From contig JACDGB010000153.1 of the NCBI GenBank assembly GCA_013815485.1, positions 1-5,400 on the forward strand: DNA of 5,400 nucleotides, in the 5' to 3' direction. Every line of letters begins with the position of its first letter. The stretch's first letter is position 1. Positions 1 to 4,548 of the stretch are shown piece by piece. This stretch comes from Rubrobacter sp. GTDB lineage: Bacteria > Actinomycetota > Rubrobacteria > Rubrobacterales > Rubrobacteraceae. The translations under genes and the position numbers were made by a program. The notes beneath the pieces are model-generated. The model saw nothing but the letters and a program-made list of their open reading frames with translations. It did not search any database and had not been told where the DNA came from.

Positions 1-2
1 CC

Positions 3-92
3 GGGGGCTTATTCGTGGAACACGGCGGGGGCACCAGCACGGCGCGCTTGCTGGAGCAACTTGGCCTTCCGCCGTCCTCAACCAGTGGATAG
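3..92 (+). CDS. C-terminal end of an unidentified protein (partial, 5' end outside window)
   Basis: A plus-strand frame is open from the left edge and ends at TAG (90-92). It gives about 29 residues, starting GGLFVEHGGGTSTARLLEQL and followed by GLPPSSTSG. Roughly 21 of 29 third codon positions are G or C, as expected for real coding sequence in this genome, and the residues look like a small amphipathic helix followed by a Pro/Ser-rich tail. The gene would converge on the acetyltransferase, whose stop codon lies 31 bases further on. Too little remains to name a family or function. A competing minus-strand frame is also open here but reads as low-complexity Pro/Arg/Cys-rich sequence. The call rests on codon composition and the stop position only. 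Confidence 0.45.
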   Translation, partial: GGLFVEHGGGTSTARLLEQLGLPPSSTSG

Positions 93-123
93 CCGGAAGT
101 GCGTCGCCGGACCACGGGCTCTT

Positions 124-657
124 TCAGACGAGGTCTATCTCGACGCGCCTGGCACCGTCCTGCCAACGCTCTCTTTCCGGCAGACCGAGGCTCCGGAGCA
201 GCCGCAGCATCGGGGTATTCTCGTACATCACCAGGGCGTGCAGACGTCCGATGCCCCTCTCGCGGGCCGCCTCTATGAGCAGACGAGTCAATCCGATGCC
301 TAGCCATTTGCCCTGGAATCGGTCTTCGACCAGGGCTGCGTACTCGGCACCGTCAGTGTCTCCCTCGCGCTCGTAGCGGGCGACGCCTATGATCTCGCTT
401 CTCTCTTCCGGGTCCAGCGCGACGAGCGCGAACCGGTTCGTGCCGTCCACGCCGGCGAACTTCGAGGCCATCGCGGCGGATAACCCTCCCTTCATGGGAC
501 CGAAGAAGCGTAGCTCTACGGAACGGTCGCTCGACCGCTTTACGAGGCGTTGCAACCCGGCGGCGTCCTCGGGCTGGATCCCACGCACCAGCACTCGCGT
601 GCCATCGCGCAACGTCAGAGGCGCGTCAGGAACATTTTGTATATGTGCAGTTTGCAT
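124..657 (-). CDS. GNAT-family N-acetyltransferase
   Basis: This encodes a 177-residue soluble protein of the GCN5-related N-acetyltransferase fold, which transfers an acetyl group from acetyl-CoA to an amine. The N-terminal part (residues 17-53, LRDGTRVLVRGIQPEDAAGL then SVELRFFGP) matches the opening of the GNAT domains found in Pat/PatZ-like protein acetyltransferases. The acetyl-CoA loop, motif A, is at residues 110-122 (VEDRFQGKWLGIG), and beta-5/motif B follows at 138-159 (RLHALVMYENTPMLRLLRSLGL), ending near residue 177. No separate regulatory domain is present, and the length is normal for a single-domain GNAT. The ATG at 655-657 is the only usual start in the frame, which is open upstream to a stop at 712-714. 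No good Shine-Dalgarno precedes it, so translation may be weak or leaderless. It lies 91 bases after the GGDEF-EAL gene with no terminator seen between, so read-through is possible. The substrate cannot be predicted. Confidence 0.88.
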   Translation of the reverse strand: MQTAHIQNVPDAPLTLRDGTRVLVRGIQPEDAAGLQRLVKRSSDRSVELRFFGPMKGGLSAAMASKFAGVDGTNRFALVALDPEERSEIIGVARYEREGDTDGAEYAALVEDRFQGKWLGIGLTRLLIEAARERGIGRLHALVMYENTPMLRLLRSLGLPERERWQDGARRVEIDLV

Positions 658-660
658 ATA
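640..660. promoter_or_regulatory. AT-rich inverted repeat over the acetyltransferase start codon
   Basis: Arms TATATG (640-645) and CATATA (655-660) are perfect reverse complements separated by nine bases. The right arm contains the start codon of the acetyltransferase. A protein bound here would block initiation or a promoter lying immediately upstream. Six-base arms are short enough to arise by chance, and no regulator gene is adjacent, so operator function is only a possibility. Confidence 0.25.
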
Positions 661-748
661 CTGGAGTCTATCCCATCGAACGGCGCGCGGAGGGCAGTGA
701 TGTACGCACGGTCACGCGGGTAAGGACGGCTAGCTGGAAGGTTCATTG

Positions 749-2581
749 TTACGGGAGGTTGTCGCCCGCGCCGTTTGCGGGATGGGCGAAGGACATCATT
801 GCCGCTTCGCTTGGCAGGGGTTCCTGGAAATAAAAACCCTGGGCGAGATCGCACCCCAGTTCTCTTAACAGCGCCAGTTGTTCGGTCGTCTCCACGCCTT
901 CTCCGACGGCTTTCATGCCTACCGCGTGAGCGAGTTCGATGACCAGTTTCGCAATTGCGGCGTCTTGATCCCTTACCCCGAGCTCCTTCACGAAGGCCCT
1001 GTCTATCTTCAAATAGTCCACCGGAAACCGGCTCAATGATTCCAGGGAAGAGTAGCCCTTGCCGAAATCGTCAATGGCGAGTTCGACGTTCAGGCTCTTC
1101 AGATCGTGGAGGAGGGAGACGGCGTACTCGATGTCGTCCACGACCACGCTTTCCGTGATCTCCAGTTGAAGGTAGCGCGGGTCCAACCCTGTCTCCGCGA
1201 GAGTTGCCGCGAGCATCGCCGTCAGGTCGGGCTGACGGAATTGCTTCACGGAGAGGTTTACGCTGGTAACTAGGTGTGGGATAGGGGAGAACTGATCCTG
1301 CCACGCGCGGGTCTGACGGCAGGCTTCACGCAGCACCCACTGGCCGATTGGGAGGATCAAGCCCGTCTCTTCAGCGAGCGGTATGAATTCCTCCGGGCCG
1401 ATGAGACCGTACTTGGGATGGCGCCAGCGCGCGAGGGCTTCCATGCCGACGATTTCACCCGTCGAGACGAGTACTTTGGGCTGGTAGTAAACCTCGAATT
1501 CCTGGCGTTCGAGAGCGCGTCTTAGGGCGTCTTCCAGGCTCAACCGTCTCAGCGCCCTGGTGTGCATGCTGACGTTGAAGAGCTTGTAGCCGCCCTTGCC
1601 TTCCTTTTTGGCTGCGTACATAGCCACGTCAGCGTCTCTTAGCAGGTTGCCCGGTTGTGAATTGGCACCGGTAGCCAGGGCGATGCCCGTGCTCGTGGAG
1701 ACGAAAATGCGCTGGTTGCGTAGTTCGACCGGGGATGCCAGCGCCTCCGTGATGCGTTCGGCGACGCGCACGGCGTCGCTGACGTCCGATATGTTCTCCA
1801 GCAGAAGGGTGAACTCGTCGCCGCCGAGGCGCGCGGCGGTATCTCCCAGCCGCAGGCACCCTTGCAGGCGTTGCGATACATCCACGAGTAGCTCGTCGCC
1901 CGCCTCGTGGCCCAGCGAATCATTCACGACCTTGAAGTCGTCGAGGTCCATGAACAGCACCGCGCAGGCACTCTGGTCCCGGTTCGCGCGGTCCAGGGCG
2001 TGTTGCAAACGGTCGAGGAACAGCGCGCGGTTGGGCATGCCGGTTAAACGGTCGTGCAGGGCCTGGTATCTGGTGTCGAGGTAGGCGCGGTTCAGGCTGC
2101 CGGAGAACATGAAGGCGAGCAAGGCCACGAACAGGAGCGCGAACAACGAAGGAAGGGCTTCGTTGGCGAAGCCCTGAATGATCCCTTCCACGCTGAGCAG
2201 CAGCGCGGCGACCACGAGACCGCCCCACGACACCACCAGGAAGCTGGCGATCAGGATCGGTATGCACATGACGATGAAGCGGGTGCCCTGGTCCGTGTTT
2301 TCCACCAGCAGCAACAATGACCCCGTGGTGACGAGCATTACGGTGAGGAGGGCGGCGGTCGACACGTAACCTGCTCTGTTGAGCGCGAAAAACGCCACCA
2401 CGATGAGGGAGTAGATGACGTTGGAACGGTTGTACTGCGTATCTCCCTGCACCACGTTTACGATGGCAAGGGTTGCCGTGGTAGCCAGCATCAACGCGAG
2501 GATGATCGCCAGCACCCGTCCCCTGCGTTGCAGGTCGGGGTCGTGGCTATGGATCTTCAGGACCGCGAAGCGGTTTTTCAT
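749..2581 (-). CDS. Membrane-bound GGDEF-EAL cyclic di-GMP enzyme
   Basis: The 610-residue protein has six predicted membrane segments, roughly at residues 22-44, 55-69, 73-93, 101-119, 120-138 and 144-160. A GGDEF diguanylate cyclase domain (about 170-335) and an EAL phosphodiesterase domain (about 345-598) follow. In the cyclase the active-site GGDEF is at 253-257, the metal-binding segment FMDLDDF at 210-216, and an inhibitory-site RxxD (RLGD, 244-247) lies five residues before GGDEF. In the EAL domain the residues expected for metal binding and catalysis are all present: E381, N442, E474, D504, D505, K525, E561 and Q581, with loop 6 (DDFGKGYSS) intact. Both activities could therefore work; which one dominates cannot be told from sequence. 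The membrane part resembles no sensor domain I can name. I prefer the ATG at 2579-2581, which has GGGTGA seven bases upstream, over an in-frame TTG at 2612-2614 that would add 11 residues. A terminator and a TATAAT box upstream suggest its own transcript. Confidence 0.95.
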   Translation of the reverse strand: MKNRFAVLKIHSHDPDLQRRGRVLAIILALMLATTATLAIVNVVQGDTQYNRSNVIYSLIVVAFFALNRAGYVSTAALLTVMLVTTGSLLLLVENTDQGTRFIVMCIPILIASFLVVSWGGLVVAALLLSVEGIIQGFANEALPSLFALLFVALLAFMFSGSLNRAYLDTRYQALHDRLTGMPNRALFLDRLQHALDRANRDQSACAVLFMDLDDFKVVNDSLGHEAGDELLVDVSQRLQGCLRLGDTAARLGGDEFTLLLENISDVSDAVRVAERITEALASPVELRNQRIFVSTSTGIALATGANSQPGNLLRDADVAMYAAKKEGKGGYKLFNVSMHTRALRRLSLEDALRRALERQEFEVYYQPKVLVSTGEIVGMEALARWRHPKYGLIGPEEFIPLAEETGLILPIGQWVLREACRQTRAWQDQFSPIPHLVTSVNLSVKQFRQPDLTAMLAATLAETGLDPRYLQLEITESVVVDDIEYAVSLLHDLKSLNVELAIDDFGKGYSSLESLSRFPVDYLKIDRAFVKELGVRDQDAAIAKLVIELAHAVGMKAVGEGVETTEQLALLRELGCDLAQGFYFQEPLPSEAAMMSFAHPANGAGDNLP

Positions 2582-2588
2582 CGAATGT

Positions 2589-2594
2589 TCACCC
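2589..2594 (-). promoter_or_regulatory. Ribosome binding site of the GGDEF-EAL gene
   Basis: GGGTGA on the minus strand lies seven bases before the ATG at 2579-2581. It favours that ATG over the upstream TTG (2612-2614), which has no purine-rich element at a suitable distance. Confidence 0.6.
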
Positions 2595-2647
2595 GAAATT
2601 CCACCAGATGTCAAACGCGCATGATCTAAACTTCTCTGTGCCAGCGC

Positions 2648-2653
2648 ATTATA
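2648..2653 (-). promoter_or_regulatory. -10 promoter element for the GGDEF-EAL gene
   Basis: A perfect TATAAT on the minus strand lies 22 bases beyond the A-tract of the preceding terminator. Transcription would start near 2641, giving a leader of about 60 bases before the ATG at 2581. No recognisable -35 hexamer is seen at a spacing of 15-18; the sequence there is the T-rich end of the terminator. The call rests on the hexamer, which is rare in such GC-rich DNA, and on its placement between a terminator and a gene. Confidence 0.5.
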
Positions 2654-2669
2654 GTCCGGGGAAGAGGGA

Positions 2670-2693
2670 TAAAACGGCGAGGGTTCTTCGCCG
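2670..2693 (-). terminator. Rho-independent terminator after the acyl-CoA dehydrogenase gene
   Basis: On the minus strand the stem CGGCGA / TCGCCG (2688-2693 with 2675-2680) encloses a seven-base loop and is followed directly by TTTTA (2674-2670). Two outer G-T pairs can extend the stem. It begins 24 bases after the dehydrogenase stop codon (2718-2720). On the plus strand no T-run follows, so the signal points leftward only. Confidence 0.75.
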
Positions 2694-2717
2694 CCGCTCG
2701 GAAGCCTCAGCCGCTAC

Positions 2718-3917
2718 TCAGGCGAAGGCTTTGTGACCGGTTATGGCCTGGCCCACTATCAGTGTGTTCACATCGTTGGTGCCCTCGTATGAATAGACGC
2801 CTTCGATGTCCGCCATGTGCTCCATCACCCGGTAGTCGAGCAGCACGCCGTTGCCCCCGAGCACGTCGCGGGCGAAAGCGGAGATCCGGCGCGCCTTCGC
2901 CACGTTGTTCATCTTGAACATCGAGACCGTCGCCGGGTCGAGGGCGCCATCGTCCTTCAGGCGGCCCATGTGGATGGCGAGTAGCTGGCACTGTGAGATC
3001 TCCGTGACCATCTCCACCAGCTTCTGCTGCACGAGCTGGAAGGACGCTATCGGCCTCCCGAACTGCTCGCGCCTCTTCGCGTACGAAAGCGCGACCTCGT
3101 AGCAGTCCGACGCTTGCCCGAGGCCGTCCCAACCGACGCCGTAACGCGAGTGCGTCAGGATGGAGAAAGTCGAACCGAGGCCCGTCGCTCCCGGCAGGCG
3201 ATCCTCCTCCGGGACTCGGCAGTTTTCCAGGGTGATGTGAGTTTGCCAGGCGGCGCGTTGGGAGCCCTTGCGGGGGATGACTTCGGCGCGGAAGCCGGGG
3301 CCGTCGCCACTGACGAGGAAGCCGGAGATCTTGCCGTCATCCGTGCGGGCCCAGATCACGGCTACGTCGGAGAAGGAGGCGTTGCCGATCCAACGTTTCT
3401 CCCCATCGAGGACGTAGCCGCCGTCAGGGTGACGCCTGGCGGTCGTCGTCATCGAGCCGGGGTCGGAGCCGGCATCGGGCTCGGTGAGGCCGAAGCAGCC
3501 GACCTTTTCGCACCTAGCCATCTGAGGCAACCACTTCTGTTTCTGCTCCTCGGAGCCAAGCTCGTTGATGGCCGTCATCGCAAGCCCGCTCTGGACGTGC
3601 AGGAAAGTGGAGAGGCTCCCCGATCCGCGAGCCAGTTCAGCTATCGCCAGCCCGTAGGCCACGTTGTTCATGCCGGCGCAACCGTATTCGGGCGACAAGG
3701 TTCCGCCCATGATCCCAAGCTCCCCGAGACCCGGCAACAGCTCGAACGGGAACTCAGCCCGGTCCCAGTGATCAGCGGCCATCGGGATGACCTTCTCGTC
3801 CACGAACGCCCGCGCCCGGTCCCTGACCTCCCGCTCCCCGTCCGAGAGGAGCCGGTCCATGCCTATGAAGTCCGCCCGCTCGACGTTGCTTCGCGCCGCG
3901 TCCGGCATGATGCTCAT
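2718..3917 (-). CDS. Acyl-CoA dehydrogenase, glutaryl-CoA dehydrogenase / ACX4-like clade
   Basis: This encodes a 399-residue FAD enzyme expected to form an alpha-beta double bond in an acyl-CoA ester. Electrons would pass to electron-transfer flavoprotein, or to oxygen if it is an oxidase like plant ACX4. The three usual domains are present: N-terminal helices (about 25-140), middle beta domain (about 141-235) and C-terminal helices (about 250-395). Signature 1 is GLTEPDAGSD (143-152), the FAD contact EQFGRPIASFQ is at 284-294, and LGGNG is at 353-357. The catalytic base is probably Glu378 in YEGTND. It ends ITGHKAFA, like glutaryl-CoA dehydrogenases. However, by my alignment the Arg and Ser that hold the glutarate carboxylate in the human enzyme (Arg94, Ser98) are Ser103 and His107, so glutaryl-CoA is an unlikely substrate. 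The ATG at 3915-3917 has AGGTGG four bases upstream and gives family-typical length; starts at ATG 3938 and 3995 would add 7 or 26 atypical residues. It is followed by its own terminator. Confidence 0.93.
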   Translation of the reverse strand: MSIMPDAARSNVERADFIGMDRLLSDGEREVRDRARAFVDEKVIPMAADHWDRAEFPFELLPGLGELGIMGGTLSPEYGCAGMNNVAYGLAIAELARGSGSLSTFLHVQSGLAMTAINELGSEEQKQKWLPQMARCEKVGCFGLTEPDAGSDPGSMTTTARRHPDGGYVLDGEKRWIGNASFSDVAVIWARTDDGKISGFLVSGDGPGFRAEVIPRKGSQRAAWQTHITLENCRVPEEDRLPGATGLGSTFSILTHSRYGVGWDGLGQASDCYEVALSYAKRREQFGRPIASFQLVQQKLVEMVTEISQCQLLAIHMGRLKDDGALDPATVSMFKMNNVAKARRISAFARDVLGGNGVLLDYRVMEHMADIEGVYSYEGTNDVNTLIVGQAITGHKAFA

Positions 3918-3920
3918 TTT

Positions 3921-3927
3921 CCCACCT
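3921..3927 (-). promoter_or_regulatory. Ribosome binding site of the acyl-CoA dehydrogenase gene
   Basis: AGGTGGG on the minus strand lies three to four bases before the ATG at 3915-3917. It decides between several in-frame ATG codons (3908, 3917, 3938, 3995), none of the others having as good a purine-rich element. Confidence 0.55.
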
Positions 3928-3990
3928 TTACCCGACATTCTTCCGGGTAGTTTACACGCGCAGGTGGCTGAAGAATGTCCCTCCCGAAGC

Positions 3991-4018
3991 TCCATATCTT
4001 ATGAGACGATGATATGGA
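3991..4018. promoter_or_regulatory. Perfect 8+8 bp dyad upstream of the dehydrogenase, candidate operator
   Basis: TCCATATC (3991-3998) and GATATGGA (4011-4018) are exact reverse complements around a 12-base spacer. The element is AT-rich compared with its surroundings and lies 74-101 bases upstream of the dehydrogenase ATG, where an operator for a dimeric repressor or activator would be expected. Acyl-CoA catabolic genes in actinobacteria are often controlled by TetR-type regulators bound to such dyads, but no regulator gene is adjacent and I cannot match the motif to a known one. It could also fold as an RNA hairpin. Confidence 0.4.
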
Positions 4019-4315
4019 TGGCGCGAAGAAGACGAACTTCACCCAGGTCGCGGCCACCTCTTCATCCACCCGGTCTGCTCCCTCCTGGCTTTCATCGGCC
4101 TTCGGCAAGATACGGGCGTGTACCAGTTCGCGGGCCGGGGAGGTTCCAGCCGCCATGAGCCGCTTCGGTTCGTTCGGCGCGGATGAACGTAACCGCTGTG
4201 TTTTTCGGGCGATCAGATCGAGCGTCACGCCGGACTAGCGAAAAAGCGTCCACCAATGTGAAGTAATCCCAGTGCGCGAGAGACGGGCGGGATGAGACAA
4301 GAGACTCTCGGGCCG

Positions 4316-4337
4316 CGTTGGTGTACCCGTTGGTGTA
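4316..4337. repeat. Tandem 10-bp direct repeat
   Basis: CGTTGGTGTA occurs at 4316-4325 and again at 4328-4337, separated by CC, giving a period of 12 bases. It lies in non-coding DNA downstream of tRNA-Ser, next to the hairpin at 4342-4363. Two copies only; function unknown. Confidence 0.7.
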
Positions 4338-4341
4338 GTAA

Positions 4342-4363
4342 GGGCTGGGAGAGATCCCGGCCC
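4342..4363 (-). terminator. Hairpin downstream of tRNA-Ser, possible terminator
   Basis: GGGCTGGGA (4342-4350) and TCCCGGCCC (4355-4363) form a nine-position stem with a four-base loop. Read on the plus strand, all positions pair (one G-U) around a GAGA loop. Read on the minus strand, the direction of the tRNA gene, one A-C mismatch remains and only TTACTAC follows. It starts 46 bases past the tRNA 3' end. The position suits a tRNA terminator but the missing T-run makes this weak. Confidence 0.3.
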
Positions 4364-4409
4364 GCCTTTCGTCTCCGCGTTGTTGCCGCAAATGAGGTGC
4401 TTTTCGGAG

Positions 4410-4499
4410 CGGAGGAGGAGGGATTCGAACCCTCGATACCCCGTTTAGAGGTATAACACCTTAGCAGGGTGCCGCCTTCGGCCACTCGGCCACTCCTCC
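4410..4499 (-). tRNA. tRNA-Ser (anticodon GCU)
   Basis: This 90-base gene folds as a class II tRNA that reads serine codons AGC and AGU. The acceptor stem GGAGGAG (4493-4499) pairs perfectly with CTCCTCC (4411-4417), followed by discriminator G (4410), which is typical of serine tRNAs. The anticodon stem GCACC/GGTGT encloses loop CTGCTAA (4461-4467) with anticodon GCT at 4463-4465. A long variable arm with stem ATACC/GGTAT (within 4435-4455) marks it as class II. The T arm GAGGG/CCCTC (4418-4434) carries loop TTCGAAT. The bases after the discriminator are CTC, so CCA is not encoded and must be added by the nucleotidyltransferase. It lies 49 bases downstream of the YihY-family stop codon and has its own -10 box. 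Confidence 0.97.
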
Positions 4500-4506
4500 G
4501 CGCGAG

Positions 4507-4512
4507 ATTATA
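4507..4512 (-). promoter_or_regulatory. -10 element (extended) of tRNA-Ser
   Basis: A perfect TATAAT on the minus strand is preceded by TGA, making an extended -10 (TGn). Only seven bases separate it from the first tRNA base (4499), so transcription should begin at or within about two bases of the mature 5' end. No clear -35 is seen about 17 bases upstream; the best is TGTAAG. Confidence 0.6.
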
Positions 4513-4548
4513 TCAAACGGCTAGCGGCCCTTACAGCGTGGCTCGCGG

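Larger units (their letters stand above)
3930..4409. other. Intergenic region between tRNA-Ser and the dehydrogenase, no convincing gene
   Basis: About 480 bases hold no gene I can support. Short open frames exist on both strands: minus 3914-4228 (104 codons, GTG start, no ribosome binding site) and plus 4014-4238 (74 codons). Their products match no family I recognise. Non-coding structure includes a 28-bp perfect dyad (3991-4018), a tandem direct repeat (4316-4337) and a hairpin (4342-4363). The dehydrogenase promoter should lie in the left part. The best -10 candidate I see is TAAACT on the minus strand near 3949-3954, matching four of six consensus positions, with no clear -35. Confidence 0.6.

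Noticed and set aside
1596..2084. Plus-strand open frame (162 codons) opposite the GGDEF region
   Set aside because: The product is Ser/Arg-rich without domain features and lies antisense to conserved GGDEF motifs, so it is a shadow frame.
2582..2614. Upstream TTG start for the GGDEF-EAL gene adding 11 residues
   Set aside because: There is no ribosome binding site before it, whereas the ATG at 2579-2581 has GGGTGA at seven bases.
2586..2614. TTGACA at 2614-2609 on the minus strand as a -35 box
   Set aside because: At 17-base spacing the -10 position reads TGAACA, a poor match, and the transcript would start at or past the ATG. The TATAAT at 2648-2653 is far better placed.
3114..3950. Long plus-strand open frame (278 codons) opposite the acyl-CoA dehydrogenase
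   Set aside because: It lies antisense to a well-supported gene. Its product is Ala/Gly/Val/Arg-rich with no recognisable domain, as expected for the mirror frame of a GC-rich gene.
4180..4409. A second RNA gene, such as the small SRP RNA sometimes found near serine tRNAs
   Set aside because: I looked for the conserved SRP apical-loop motif (GGAAGCAGC or its complement) and for a second T-loop motif (GGTTCGAATCC) and found neither.
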